Positions 16,676-25,460 of a DNA stretch of 49,358 nucleotides are shown piece by piece. The notes beneath the pieces were generated by a model. The model was not told the DNA's origin, ran no database searches, and saw nothing but the letters and a program-made list of their open reading frames with translations. Made by a program: the position numbers and the translations under genes. Source of the DNA: Candidatus Limnocylindria bacterium (lineage in GTDB: Bacteria; Chloroflexota; Limnocylindria; P2-11E); contig DATDEH010000016.1 in assembly GCA_036523395.1 (NCBI GenBank), positions 1-49,358 of the forward strand, read 5' to 3'. Position 1 is the first letter of the stretch. Each line of letters begins with the position of its first letter.

Positions 16676-17659
16676 TCAGGAGATCTTCTCCGAGATGCGG
16701 AGGACTGCGCTGCGGGCGCGCGGGTTGCGTGCGACCTCCGCCGAGTCCGCACGAAGCGGACGCCGGGTAACGACACGCAAGCCCGCGCGATGCCCGCAGA
16801 CGCAGGTGGGGAGGTGGGGAGGACAGATGCAGTCGCGCGATTCCCGGACGAAGAACTGCTTCGCGATCCGGTCCTCGAGCGAGTGGAAGGAGATGACCGC
16901 GAGGCGGCCACCGGGGCGCAGCGCACGCATGGCGGCCTCGAGGCCCTGCTGAAGATTCTCAAGCTCGTGATTGACGGCGATGCGAAGCGCTTGGAACACA
17001 CGCGTCGCGGGATCGATACCGCGGCGGCGCTGCGTCTTCACGCCCGCGACAAAGCGACCGAGGTCGTCGGCCGACAGGAACGGCTCACGTGTGCGACGGC
17101 GCACGATGGCGGCGGCCACACGACCCGCCTCGGTCTCCTCGCCGAGCTCGCCGAACGAACGGCGCAGCTCGCGCTCGTCCCAGCTGTTCACGATGTCTGC
17201 CGCCGTGACGCTGAGGTCCGGGTCGGCGCGCATGTCCAGTGGGCCTTCCGCGCGAAAGCTGAAGCCTCGCCGCTCATCCGCGAGCTGGAGCGAGGAGAGA
17301 CCGAGGTCAAGGAGGACGCCGTCGAGCGGCGCGAGGCCGTGGCGCGCGGCCACGACGTCGAGAAGCGCGAAGTTGGATCGGACGAGGACCGCGCGCTCAC
17401 CGAAACGTGCGAGAACGCGGTGGGCTTCGGCGAGTGCCGCGGGATCGACATCGAGGCCGATGAGGCGCCCGCTCGGGCCGATGCGTTCGAGGATGGCCTC
17501 TGCGTGGCCACCCGCTCCCACCGTGCCATCGAGAAAGCGGCCACCTTCGCGGGGATCAAGCTGGGCGAGTACTTCGGCCAGGAGAACCGGCTCATGAAGC
17601 CTCCCATCACCATCAGCTGGAGTTCCACGATCAGATCCCGAGGTCCGCGAGGTCGTCAG
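16676..17659 (-). CDS. rsmH: 16S rRNA m4C1402 methyltransferase RsmH
   Basis: RsmH methylates N4 of C1402 in the ribosomal P site using SAM. The conserved frame runs from HEPVLLAEVL through the SAM motif DGTVGAGGHAEAIL, DLGLSSLQLADERRGFSF, and ISFHSLEDRIAKQFF to a C-terminal segment with three CxC-type cysteines. No ATG, GTG or TTG exists in this frame after the mraZ stop. The first possible non-canonical start going upstream is the CTG at 17657-17659 inside mraZ, giving 327 residues, normal for the family. A well-spaced GGGAGG-ATG nearby (ATG at 17594) is in a different frame, so an indel is possible. Confidence 0.88.
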   Translation of the reverse strand: MTTSRTSGSDRGTPADGDGRLHEPVLLAEVLAQLDPREGGRFLDGTVGAGGHAEAILERIGPSGRLIGLDVDPAALAEAHRVLARFGERAVLVRSNFALLDVVAARHGLAPLDGVLLDLGLSSLQLADERRGFSFRAEGPLDMRADPDLSVTAADIVNSWDERELRRSFGELGEETEAGRVAAAIVRRRTREPFLSADDLGRFVAGVKTQRRRGIDPATRVFQALRIAVNHELENLQQGLEAAMRALRPGGRLAVISFHSLEDRIAKQFFVRESRDCICPPHLPTCVCGHRAGLRVVTRRPLRADSAEVARNPRARSAVLRISEKIS

Positions 17660-18068
17660 CGATCTCGCTTTGGACGTTCGCGAGGTTGCTCCGCCAGCGT
17701 CCCGGCTCCCAGACCTCGAGGTGGTCGGAGTTGCCGATGACGACGGCTTCGTTCTTGAGGCCGGCGTACTCGCGGAGGTGCGCCGGGATGGTGAGGCGCC
17801 CCTGGGCGTCCGGGTCCGCTTCATGTGCTCCGGCAAGGATGAAGTGCCGGAAGCGGGTTGCCTTCGGATCGGTGCGCGGCCGCTTGGTGATGTCGGTATT
17901 GAGGGCGACCCACTCGGACTCCGGGAACACCGCGAGGCATTCCCCACCGCTCACCCAACGGGTCACGACCGCTCCCTCTTTGAAGCGCAGGCGGAACTTC
18001 GCCGGGATCGCGAGGCGGCCCTTTTCGTCGAGTGAATGGGCGAATTCGCCCGCGAAGAAACCTTCCAA
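17631..18068 (-). CDS. mraZ: Transcriptional regulator MraZ
   Basis: MraZ is a DNA-binding protein of the SpoVT/AbrB fold that represses its own dcw operon through TGGGN repeats. The 145-residue product carries two copies of the family motif: HSLDEKGRLAIPAKFR near residue 11 and ADPDAQGRLTIPAHLRE near residue 84. The TTG start is preceded by AGAAGGG. Matching operator boxes lie upstream at 18096-18120, which supports autoregulation. Confidence 0.96.
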   Translation of the reverse strand: MEGFFAGEFAHSLDEKGRLAIPAKFRLRFKEGAVVTRWVSGGECLAVFPESEWVALNTDITKRPRTDPKATRFRHFILAGAHEADPDAQGRLTIPAHLREYAGLKNEAVVIGNSDHLEVWEPGRWRSNLANVQSEIADDLADLGI

Positions 18069-18095
18069 TTACCCTTCTCGTCTCGGGGGAGGATG

Positions 18096-18120
18096 CCCCA
18101 CCCTTCCCCACTACTCACCA
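18096..18120 (-). promoter_or_regulatory. MraZ operator: three TGG[T/G]G boxes
   Basis: On the minus strand TGGTG (18116-18120), TGGGG (18106-18110) and TGGGG (18096-18100) are separated by exactly 5 bp each, a 10-bp period. This is the arrangement known for MraZ sites (TGGGN with N5 spacers). The boxes lie just downstream of the predicted -10 and upstream of the mraZ start, so binding would block the dcw promoter. Confidence 0.75.
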
Positions 18121-18130
18121 CGCAGTGGGC

Positions 18131-18158
18131 ATTCTCCACCACCCGCCAACTCTGTCAA
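18131..18158 (-). promoter_or_regulatory. dcw operon promoter
   Basis: A perfect TTGACA (plus-strand 18153-18158) is followed after 16 bp by GAGAAT (18131-18136), four of six matches to TATAAT. The start site would fall near 18124, just before the MraZ boxes. This is the best -35 hexamer I noticed in the window and stands at the head of the division cluster. Confidence 0.65.
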
Positions 18159-18181
18159 GAGGCCAATCCGATCCGCGACAC

Positions 18182-18220
18182 CGCTGAGACCGCGCGAGAC
18201 CGCGCGAGACGCGCTCAGCG
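18182..18220. repeat. Tandem 10-mer within an inverted repeat, fabH-mraZ spacer
   Basis: The unit GAGACCGCGC occurs twice in tandem (18186-18195 and 18196-18205) with a third partial copy, flanked by CGCTGAG (18182-18188) and CTCAGCG (18214-18220). It lies in the 289-nt gap between fabH and mraZ. No T-tract is present. The remaining spacer (18221-18357) shows no gene I can support. Confidence 0.5.
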
Positions 18221-18357
18221 AGGAGACGACCCGGACGACGATGCGGAGAACGACTTGGAAGAGCTGAAGGCTCCGCACGCGCATCACACGGTCAAGCGCA
18301 GTCAGCGCAGGATGCGCAGCGAGAAGGGCCTGACCGAAGGACGACCCAGCTGCGCGA

Positions 18358-19431
18358 CTAGACCGGACGCACCCGCTCGACGACGTCTTCGATCGCTTCG
18401 CGCGCGCGCTCAAGTGCCCCCGGTGGTCGCGCTCCGTCGAGCGTCCCGAACCACTCGAGGACGGATGCGCCCCATGTGAAGCCTCCACCGAAGGCGACCA
18501 GAAGCACCTTGTCCCCGCGGCGCAGCCGGCCGGTCGCCTCGGCCTCGCAGATCGCGATCGGTATCGAAGCCGCCGAGGTATTGCCGTAGCGCTGGATGTT
18601 CACGAACACGCGCTCCATCGGGAAGTGGAGGCGCTTCGCGACCTGCTCGATGATCCGGATGTTCGCCTGATGCGGGATCATCAGCGCGATGTCATCGAGG
18701 CCCAGTCCGGCCTCGGCCAGCGCTTCTTCCGCGGCGTCCGCCATCGACTTCACAGCGAGCTTGAAGACGTCTCCGCCCTGCATCGTGATGAGGTGCTGGC
18801 CACGATCGAGCGTGTCCTGCGTCGCAGGGATACGAGCGCCGCCCGCGGGGATCATGAGCTTGTCGCCCTGCGAGCCGTCACTGTGCAGGATCACCGACTC
18901 GATCCCGACCGAGGCGTTCGTCGCCTCGAGCACCACGGCGCCGGCACCGTCACCGAACAGCACGCACGTGGTGCGGTCCTTCCAGTTCAGGAATCGCGAC
19001 AGGGTCTCGGCACCGATGACCAGCGCGTTCTGTATCGCCCCCGAGACGATCATGCCGCGCGCCACCGCGAGTGCCGAAACGAAGCTCGTGCACGCCGCTT
19101 CGATATCGAACGCGCCGGCCTTGGTCGCGCCGAGGTCGTTCTGCACGAAGCAGGCGGTGGCCGGGAACACGTAATCAGGGGAGCAGGTGCCGACGATGAT
19201 CATCTGCAGGTCCTGCGGTCGGAGGCGCGCACGGTCGAGGGCCACGCGCGCCGCGCGCGTCGACATCGACGAGGTGTTCTCACCGTCAGAGGCGATGCGG
19301 CGCTCGCGGATGCCGGTGCGGCTCGCGATCCACTCGTCCGAGGTATCGACGATGCGCTCGAGCTCCGCGTTGGTCATGATGCGCGACGGTACGTAGAACC
19401 CCCAACCGGTGATGACCGCGTTCTTCGCCAC
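18358..19431 (-). CDS. fabH: 3-oxoacyl-ACP synthase III (FabH/KAS III family)
   Basis: KAS III enzymes condense acyl-CoA with malonyl-ACP to start fatty-acid synthesis. The 357-residue thiolase-fold protein has the catalytic triad Cys114 (EAACTSF), His254 (MIPHQAN) and Asn284 (RYGNTSAAS), plus the N-terminal motif TSDEWIASRTGIRERR. It is slightly longer than E. coli FabH because of a C-terminal helix. No other fab gene is adjacent. It follows the zinc-ribbon gene by 3 nt and is probably co-transcribed with it. Confidence 0.92.
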   Translation of the reverse strand: MAKNAVITGWGFYVPSRIMTNAELERIVDTSDEWIASRTGIRERRIASDGENTSSMSTRAARVALDRARLRPQDLQMIIVGTCSPDYVFPATACFVQNDLGATKAGAFDIEAACTSFVSALAVARGMIVSGAIQNALVIGAETLSRFLNWKDRTTCVLFGDGAGAVVLEATNASVGIESVILHSDGSQGDKLMIPAGGARIPATQDTLDRGQHLITMQGGDVFKLAVKSMADAAEEALAEAGLGLDDIALMIPHQANIRIIEQVAKRLHFPMERVFVNIQRYGNTSAASIPIAICEAEATGRLRRGDKVLLVAFGGGFTWGASVLEWFGTLDGARPPGALERAREAIEDVVERVRPV

Positions 19432-19434
19432 TTG

Positions 19435-19779
19435 CTAGGTCTCGGTCGAGCCGACGACCTTCCCTCTACCGGCGAATAGCGCACGCACGTCGCCGTCGAA
19501 GCCCTCAAGGAACTCGTGCGCGTCGATGACATCGTCCAACGAGACGGGCGGGCGCCGCGCGCGGACCGGCCGTTCGTTCATCGGCGCGAGCGAGGCGCGT
19601 TCGCGGTCGACGTAGACGAGCAGCTTGAACTGGGTCTCGCAGCGCGAGCACGTCACGCGGACGATCCATGCGGCCTCGAGTCGGCCGAGAAGGCGGATCT
19701 CGGAGTGGGCGTGATTTGCGCCGCAGACGCTGCAGTCGTATTCCTTCGCCTGCTCGCGAAGGCGCCGAAGGATGTTCAC
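19435..19779 (-). CDS. Hypothetical zinc-ribbon protein
   Basis: The 114-residue soluble protein has two CxxC pairs (Cys16/Cys19 and Cys44/Cys47), a zinc-ribbon arrangement, and an acidic C-terminal half with SLDDVIDAHEFLEGFDGDV. I do not recognise a named family; this type is usually annotated as a hypothetical protein. The GTG start overlaps the prolyl oligopeptidase stop in GTGA, and fabH follows after 3 nt, so the three genes form a unit. The frame is open about 16 codons upstream, but the overlap makes 19779 the better start. Confidence 0.8.
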   Translation of the reverse strand: MNILRRLREQAKEYDCSVCGANHAHSEIRLLGRLEAAWIVRVTCSRCETQFKLLVYVDRERASLAPMNERPVRARRPPVSLDDVIDAHEFLEGFDGDVRALFAGRGKVVGSTET

Positions 19780-21857
19780 CGTCGTTCGAGCATACCCGAG
19801 CCCGTCGGCCCGAGGCCCAGCCGCCACGAGAGGAACGAATACTGGTCGGCAAGGTCGTCGATCTGCATGTCAAGGGGCTTTCCCGCACCGTGCCCGGCAT
19901 CGCGGTCGACGCGCAGGAGGACGATCGCCTCCGGATCTTCGGCCGACTGCGCCTGGAGCAACGCGGCCATCTTACGCGCGTGCATCGGATCGACGCGGCT
20001 GTCGCCCTCGGCGGTCGTGAACAGAACGGCCGGATAACGGACGCCGTCGCGAACGTGGTGGTATGGCGAGTACTCGCGCAGCCACGCGTACTGCTCGGGA
20101 TCTTCCGCGGTGCCGTACTCGGCGATCCAGAGCCGAGCGATGAGGAAGTTCTGGTAGCGGAGCATGTCAAGAAGTGGCACCGAGCAACAGACTGCCCCGA
20201 ATAACTCGGGCCGTTGCGTCAGCGCCGCGCCCGTCAGCAATCCGCCGTTAGACCCTCCAGTGATCCCGAGGCGTTCGGGCCGCGTCCACCCGCGTGCGAT
20301 GAGCGCCTCGGCCGCGGCGTGAAAGTCGTCGAACACGTTCTGCTTCCGTTCCAGCATCCCGGCCCGGTGCCAGCGTTCGCCGTACTCCCCGCCGCCGCGC
20401 AGGTTCGGGAGCGCGAAGAGACCGCCCGCCTCGACCCAGGCGGCGGCACCGGCGATGTACTGCGGCGTTCGTGAGATGTTGAAGCCGCCGTAGCCGTTCA
20501 GGACCGTCGGCACGGCTCCATTCGCGACCACGTCTCGGCGATGCACCATGAACATCGAGACGTCGGTGCCGTCCTTCGACGAGTAGGTCGTCTGCTCCAC
20601 CACGATCGCGTCGGGATCGAATCCGGTCGGCGATGGAAGACGGACGAGCTCGCGTACGGCGCCTGTGCGCGCATCAGCAGCGAAAGCGATCGGTGGTTGC
20701 GTGAACGACTGGTAGGTGAAGCCAACGAGTTCCCCGGCATGATCGCCGCTCACGAACTCGACCATCCCCAGTCCCGGTAGGGCGACCTCGCGGTCGCGGC
20801 GGCCATCCTTCGTCCAGACGCTCACGCGCGACGTGGCACGCTCGAGCGTAACGACAGCGACATGGTCACGCGTGACGTGGAAGGCCGCGAGCGCGTGCTC
20901 GCTCGGGGGGACGATCGTCCGCCATCGCACGCGCTCGGGTGCCGCGAAATCGGCGCGCGCGACTCGATAGTTCGGCGCATCGAGATTGGTGCGTATCCAG
21001 ATCGCATCATCGCGGACGAAGCCCTCGCTGATCCCCTCCTCACCTTCGACGAGCACCTGCGGTCCGCGGCCAGGCGCGCGTCGATCGAGGAGATAAAGGT
21101 CACTCCGGGTCCAGCCTTTGAAGGCATGAAAAAGGACCCAGCGTCCATCGGGTGAGGTGCGCGCCCACACGATATCCTCCTTCGGCCGCCCCTCGCCGAA
21201 CACGGTCTCGTCGCGCGCTGGGTCGTCGCCGAGCCGGTGGAAGCGCACACGTCGGTGGTAGTGCTCTTCGCCAGGCGGGACGGAGCCGGGCGCTGGTTTG
21301 ACGGAGTAGTAGAAGCCTTCACCCGCCCACGCGACGGTCGAGAATTGCGTGTGCGGGATCCGCTCGGGCAGCTCGCGGCCGGTCGCGACCTCGATCACAT
21401 GGAGCGTCGACATCTCATCGCCACCGCGAGAGAGGCCATAAGCGACGTACTTCGCGTCGTGTGAGGGGTAGTACCAGTCAATGGTCACAAGGCCCGCGGC
21501 GTCCATCCGGTTCGGATCGACCAGCGCGCGGTCCGCTCCCGCCACACCGTCGCGGACATACAGGAGCGACTGACGCTGTGTTCCCGCACGGCGCGTGTGG
21601 AAGATGCGGCCGTTCACCGGCCGAGGGGTGTCCAAGAGCCCGACGGCAAGCAGTTCGCGCAGGCGCTGCGCGAAATATCCCCGCTGCGGTAGCTGGTCCA
21701 AGACCGCGCGCGTGCGCGCGTTCTGTGCATCGGTCCACGTTCGTGTCCGCTCGCTGGCGGTGTCCTCGAGCCACCGATAGTGGTCGATCACGCGATCGCC
21801 GTGCCACACGTCGACCGCTTCGTCGCGTGGGGTCACGGGCGGCGTTGGCAGGCGCAT
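19776..21857 (-). CDS. Prolyl oligopeptidase family serine peptidase (S9A)
   Basis: The 693-residue enzyme is predicted to cut short proline-containing peptides after Pro in the cytoplasm. It has the N-terminal signature DVWHGDRVIDHYRWLED, a beta-propeller region (about 70-400) and an alpha/beta-hydrolase domain with the catalytic serine in GGSNGG (Ser536), Asp619 (EGDSRVDP) and His656 (DAGHGAG). No signal peptide is evident. The ATG has no Shine-Dalgarno sequence but a TAATCT 6 nt before it, which suggests a leaderless transcript. Confidence 0.93.
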   Translation of the reverse strand: MRLPTPPVTPRDEAVDVWHGDRVIDHYRWLEDTASERTRTWTDAQNARTRAVLDQLPQRGYFAQRLRELLAVGLLDTPRPVNGRIFHTRRAGTQRQSLLYVRDGVAGADRALVDPNRMDAAGLVTIDWYYPSHDAKYVAYGLSRGGDEMSTLHVIEVATGRELPERIPHTQFSTVAWAGEGFYYSVKPAPGSVPPGEEHYHRRVRFHRLGDDPARDETVFGEGRPKEDIVWARTSPDGRWVLFHAFKGWTRSDLYLLDRRAPGRGPQVLVEGEEGISEGFVRDDAIWIRTNLDAPNYRVARADFAAPERVRWRTIVPPSEHALAAFHVTRDHVAVVTLERATSRVSVWTKDGRRDREVALPGLGMVEFVSGDHAGELVGFTYQSFTQPPIAFAADARTGAVRELVRLPSPTGFDPDAIVVEQTTYSSKDGTDVSMFMVHRRDVVANGAVPTVLNGYGGFNISRTPQYIAGAAAWVEAGGLFALPNLRGGGEYGERWHRAGMLERKQNVFDDFHAAAEALIARGWTRPERLGITGGSNGGLLTGAALTQRPELFGAVCCSVPLLDMLRYQNFLIARLWIAEYGTAEDPEQYAWLREYSPYHHVRDGVRYPAVLFTTAEGDSRVDPMHARKMAALLQAQSAEDPEAIVLLRVDRDAGHGAGKPLDMQIDDLADQYSFLSWRLGLGPTGSGMLERR

Positions 21858-21863
21858 CCGCCG

Positions 21864-21869
21864 AGATTA
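21864..21869 (-). promoter_or_regulatory. -10 element for leaderless prolyl oligopeptidase mRNA
   Basis: TAATCT on the minus strand ends 6 nt before the ATG at 21857, so transcription would start at or next to the start codon. Only 27 nt separate this gene from the divergent protease gene at 21885. No clear -35 is seen. Confidence 0.4.
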
Positions 21870-21884
21870 GAGCAGACTGCGCGC

Positions 21885-22739
21885 GTGTTCGACCTGAACT
21901 CGATCTTCTTCATCTTTTTCATCGCGCAGTTCTTCATCCCGCTGCTGCAGAAGAGGATGCTCGAGGCGCGGCGTCAGGCGGCGATCCGCGCGATCGAGCA
22001 GTCGCGGCACTCGCGACTCATCACGATGATCCACCGCCAGGAGACCATGAGCTTCCTCGGCTTCCCTATCGCGCGGTACATCGACATCGAGGATTCCGAA
22101 GACGTGCTGCGAGCGATCAGGTTCACTCCGCCCGACATGCCCATCGATCTCCTGCTGCACACGCCCGGCGGGCTCGTGCTCGCGTCGGAGCAGATCGCCT
22201 CCGCGCTCAAGCGGCGTCAAGGGAAGGTGACGGTGTTCGTCCCGCACTACGCGATGTCGGGCGGAACGCTGATCGCGCTCGCCGCCGACGAGATCGTGAT
22301 GGATCAAAACGCGGTGTTGGGCCCCGTCGACCCGCAGCTCGGGACTGCCCAGTCGTCGTTCGCCGCGGCCTCAGTGCTCAAGGCGCTATCTCAGCCGAAC
22401 CCGAACCGGGACGACACGACGCTCATCCTCGGCGATCTCGCGGAGAAGGCCCTTCGCCAGGTGCACGCGACCGTGCGAAAGCTGCTTCTCGAGCACCACA
22501 CCGAAGCCGAGGCCGAGCGCATCGCGAGCGCGCTCGCCGACGGTCAGTGGACGCACGACTATCCGCTCGACGTCGACCAGCTCCGCGAGCTCGGGATCAA
22601 AGTCGAAAGCGAGCTCCCGCGCTCGGTGTACGACCTCATGGACTTCTACCCACAGGCGACGCAGCGCCGTCCCGGCGTCGAGTACATCCCCATCCCGTAT
22701 CCGCAGCGGACTCCGGAGCCGAGCAAGACCGAGCGCTAG
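21885..22739 (+). CDS. SDH-family Clp-fold serine protease, membrane anchored
   Basis: The 284-residue product starts with one hydrophobic helix (about residues 7-22, IFFIFFIAQFFIPLL) and then has a Clp/SppA-type crotonase fold. Family motifs are LHTPGG (about 91-96), HYAMSGGTLIALAADEIVMD with the nucleophile Ser125, and LGPVDPQLG. This is the SDH_sah (PF01972) family of predicted membrane-bound proteinases. I chose the GTG at 21885; the frame is open further upstream, but that overlaps the divergent gene. Its TAG stop interlocks with that of the convergent GNAT gene in CTAG. Confidence 0.87.
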   Translation: MFDLNSIFFIFFIAQFFIPLLQKRMLEARRQAAIRAIEQSRHSRLITMIHRQETMSFLGFPIARYIDIEDSEDVLRAIRFTPPDMPIDLLLHTPGGLVLASEQIASALKRRQGKVTVFVPHYAMSGGTLIALAADEIVMDQNAVLGPVDPQLGTAQSSFAAASVLKALSQPNPNRDDTTLILGDLAEKALRQVHATVRKLLLEHHTEAEAERIASALADGQWTHDYPLDVDQLRELGIKVESELPRSVYDLMDFYPQATQRRPGVEYIPIPYPQRTPEPSKTER

Positions 22740-23710
22740 CCGGAGGCGGGCACGTCCTTCAGGAAGTTGATGCTGCCGACCGATTCGCGGTAGCCCATGG
22801 ACGCGTTGATGTGGAGGATCGGATCGTTCGCGCCGTCGTTGCCTGTGCGCACGCGGTCCACGCCGAGCGCGATCGCCTGCATCAACGTCTCGCATTTCAG
22901 CGCCCGTGCGATCCCGCGGCCGCGCACGCGTCGCGCGGTCGCTGTCCAGGCGGTGCCGACGATGCCGCGAACGGGCGGGTACTCGAGCACGGATACGCCG
23001 ACGACCTCGTCATTTTCGCGAGCGATCCAGAAACGATCCTCGTGCATGCCCGGTGACCGGAGCCAGCGCATCGTGTCCTCGAACGACCCCTCGACGATCG
23101 GCAGGGTCGTCGGCACGTCCTGCGCCGCGTCTTCGTTCATTCGCCAGACCTTGCGGTACTTCTCGGGATCGCGTTCTCGATCGAGGGTGACGAACGCGAT
23201 GCCCTCGTCTCGCATGCGCTCGCGGCTCTGTCGTGTCATGCGCTCGATGCGGTCGCGGTTCTCACCGAGATCGAGCACCCAGCGACGACCGCGGCGATCT
23301 TCACGGAATCCGCGACCGACGATCGCGTCGATGCGCACCTCATCGTCTTCGTTCGCGCGCGCGGCGATGCGCTTCGCGCCGTCGGCCGTGAGCCGGCGCT
23401 CCATCTCCGCGAGCAGCGTTTGCAGCGACGCACGATCGCGCTGGTCCGGCAGCAGATCACCGTAGATGTCGCCGTGTGGCACCTGCAGCCGCGCCGGTGC
23501 CCATGCCGGATGGTCGAACCCGGCGACGCCGATATCGTGTCCATCGCGCTGAACGATCCAGCGCCGCGACACGAACGTGTCGTCGGGCTGCTCCCACCAG
23601 TACCGCTCGATCACGGGATCGGTCGGCCGCGCCGGGAACACCGCGGTCTGAACGTCTGCGCTGAAGGTGGCGTCATCGAGCGTCGCCTCGCGGAACTGGA
23701 GGTCGCCCAT
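22736..23710 (-). CDS. GNAT-family N-acetyltransferase, probably two GNAT repeats
   Basis: The 324-residue protein has an N-terminal half resembling a degenerate GNAT domain (LQFREATLDDATF onward) and a C-terminal GNAT domain with the acetyl-CoA loop RRVRGRGIARALK and the terminal NASMGYR motif. It could acetylate a small molecule or a peptide; the substrate cannot be told. The ATG overlaps the permease stop in TGATG, so it is the third gene of the ABC exporter operon. That link suggests a role in resistance, which is inference. Confidence 0.83.
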   Translation of the reverse strand: MGDLQFREATLDDATFSADVQTAVFPARPTDPVIERYWWEQPDDTFVSRRWIVQRDGHDIGVAGFDHPAWAPARLQVPHGDIYGDLLPDQRDRASLQTLLAEMERRLTADGAKRIAARANEDDEVRIDAIVGRGFREDRRGRRWVLDLGENRDRIERMTRQSRERMRDEGIAFVTLDRERDPEKYRKVWRMNEDAAQDVPTTLPIVEGSFEDTMRWLRSPGMHEDRFWIARENDEVVGVSVLEYPPVRGIVGTAWTATARRVRGRGIARALKCETLMQAIALGVDRVRTGNDGANDPILHINASMGYRESVGSINFLKDVPASG

Positions 23711-24546
23711 CACCCGCTGCGCTTCAGACGGCCCGTGCGCTTCGCGTAGCGCTCCACCTCGATGAAGAGACGCAGGCCGAGCGGGACCGAAAGGACGCCG
23801 ACGACCAGAGCCGGCCACACCTTCGGCCAGAGCGTCACGAGATCGGCACCGTCGAGCAATGCCATGCGCATGCCCTCGATCACGTATGTCGCCGGCGAGA
23901 TCGTTGAGAGCGCCTGCATCCATCCGGGCAGAACGTCGACCGGGTAGTACACACCGGAGACGAGCAGCACGACGGCCTGGACGATGTACGCCATCTGCAG
24001 GCCCTTCTCGGTCCAGAGCAGCGGGAACGACGCCGACGCGATCCCGAGGCCGACGAACGCCATCGCACCGACCGCGAGAAGCACCACCGCGGACAGCACG
24101 TTCGCGCGCGACAGGTCGACCGGCACGAAGAGCGTGACCGCGCCGAGGATCGCGATGCTGAACGCGGTTGCGCGAACGAGCGTCGCGCCGCACATGCCGA
24201 TGAGGTGCGTGAAGCGCGGGACGGGCGACATGAACGTGTGCTCGATCGTCCCTTCCCAGCGCTCCCAGGCGATCACCTCTCCGATGTTCTCGAAGATGAT
24301 CCCGAGGAACCGCCAGGCGATCGTGCCGACGAGCAGGTAGAGGACGGTCCGCGAAACGACGGCCGGATCGACGGCGCCGCCACTTATGGTCGGCAGGGCG
24401 AGGCCGATGTACGCGACCGAGAGCGACGTCACGATGCCGTAGACGAGCCATACGAGCTCCCACGCCCAGTACCGCTTCGAGAGCGCGATCTCGCGCTCGA
24501 CGAATGCGTAGGCGAGTCCGAGCTGTCCGCCCATAGCGGTCATCAC
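23710..24546 (-). CDS. ABC-2 type transporter permease (DrrB-like)
   Basis: The 278-residue membrane protein has six hydrophobic segments and the ABC-2 layout, including the coupling-helix region [24 protein letters not shown] and the [30 protein letters not shown] block typical of drug and lipid exporters. It would form the transmembrane half of an exporter with the ATPase encoded just upstream. The start is GTG at 24546 or the ATG at 24543, both overlapping the ATPase stop. Confidence 0.88.
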   Translation of the reverse strand: MMTAMGGQLGLAYAFVEREIALSKRYWAWELVWLVYGIVTSLSVAYIGLALPTISGGAVDPAVVSRTVLYLLVGTIAWRFLGIIFENIGEVIAWERWEGTIEHTFMSPVPRFTHLIGMCGATLVRATAFSIAILGAVTLFVPVDLSRANVLSAVVLLAVGAMAFVGLGIASASFPLLWTEKGLQMAYIVQAVVLLVSGVYYPVDVLPGWMQALSTISPATYVIEGMRMALLDGADLVTLWPKVWPALVVGVLSVPLGLRLFIEVERYAKRTGRLKRSG

Positions 24547-25376
24547 TTCGTCTTCTCTTCAGCCGCCGCATCGGCCTCGTCGAGCCGCCGGCCGGTCACC
24601 GACATGAAGACGTCCTCGAGCGCCGTGGCGCCATGACGCGCCCGGAGCTCCTCGGCCGTGCCTTCGGCCACGAGACGTCCGTCGTGCAGGATCCCGATGC
24701 GGTCGGAAAGTCGCTCGGCCTCATCCAGGTCGTGCGTCGTCAGCACGATGGTTGCGTCGTGCTCGTCGCGAAGGTCTCGCACGAACGTTTGCACCTCGCG
24801 CTTGCTGCGGATGTCGAGTCCCGTCGTTGGCTCGTCGAGGAGCAGCAGCGTCGGAGCGGTCAGGAACGCGCGCGCGATCGCCACCTTCTGCTGCATGCCT
24901 CGCGAGAGCTTCTCGAGGGGCTCTTCCACCCGATCCATGTCCACACCGAGTCGCCTCAGGATGGCAAGCGCCTTCCCGCGCGAGTCGTCCGGCCCAACGC
25001 CGTAGAGACGCGCGGAGTACACGAGGTTTTCCATCGCCGAGAGCTTCTTGAAGAACGACGCCTCGACGGACACGCGATTGATGAGCCGCTTCACCGCATC
25101 CTCGTTTTCGCGGATGTCGAGACCGAACACGCGCACCCGGCCCTGATCGGGCGTGAGGAGCGTCGAGAACATGCGGATCAGCGTCGACTTCCCGGAGCCG
25201 TTCGCGCCGAGCAGCCCGTAGATCTCGCCGCGCACGACGCGCAGCGACACGTTGTCGACCGCTCGACGGACACCCTCACGGGAGGACTTGAACGTCTTGG
25301 TGACCGCGTCGGCCACGAGCGCGTCGCGGCCGGGCGTTCGTATGACTTCTGGTCTGGTCGCTGTCAGCGTGGCCAC
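24543..25376 (-). CDS. ABC transporter ATP-binding protein (DrrA-like)
   Basis: The 277-residue ATPase has Walker [10 protein letters not shown] (57-65), the signature LSRGMQQ (157-163), Walker B LLLLDEP (177-183) and the H-loop histidine at about 215. The C-terminal extension matches daunorubicin-resistance type exporters. GGGAG is 6 nt before the GTG at 25376, which I take as the start; the frame is open 22 codons further up through the terminator hairpin. Expression is probably controlled by the leader at 25405-25619. Confidence 0.92.
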   Translation of the reverse strand: MATLTATRPEVIRTPGRDALVADAVTKTFKSSREGVRRAVDNVSLRVVRGEIYGLLGANGSGKSTLIRMFSTLLTPDQGRVRVFGLDIRENEDAVKRLINRVSVEASFFKKLSAMENLVYSARLYGVGPDDSRGKALAILRRLGVDMDRVEEPLEKLSRGMQQKVAIARAFLTAPTLLLLDEPTTGLDIRSKREVQTFVRDLRDEHDATIVLTTHDLDEAERLSDRIGILHDGRLVAEGTAEELRARHGATALEDVFMSVTGRRLDEADAAAEEKTK

Positions 25377-25404
25377 TTCGTTCTCCCGTCGTTTCTTAGG
25401 AACC

Positions 25405-25432
25405 AAAAGACCGTGGGTCCTGGCCCACGGTC
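25405..25432 (-). terminator. Leader terminator (attenuator) of the ABC exporter operon
   Basis: A 9-bp perfect stem, GACCGTGGG (minus strand, 25432-25424) with CCCACGGTC (25417-25409), has a 6-nt loop and is followed by TTTT (25408-25405). It stands between the predicted promoter and the ATPase start, so it would stop transcription before the genes unless prevented. Confidence 0.65.
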
Positions 25433-25460
25433 CGAAGGTCACGAAGCGGGAGTCGGGTCC

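Noticed and set aside
18182-18220. CRISPR or regulatory repeat array
   Set aside because: Only two and a half units of 10 bp with no spacers; most likely simple repeat expansion.
18111-18488. 125-codon minus-strand frame over the fabH 3' end and the mraZ spacer
   Set aside because: Its first half is a fabH shadow and its end runs through the dcw promoter and MraZ boxes.
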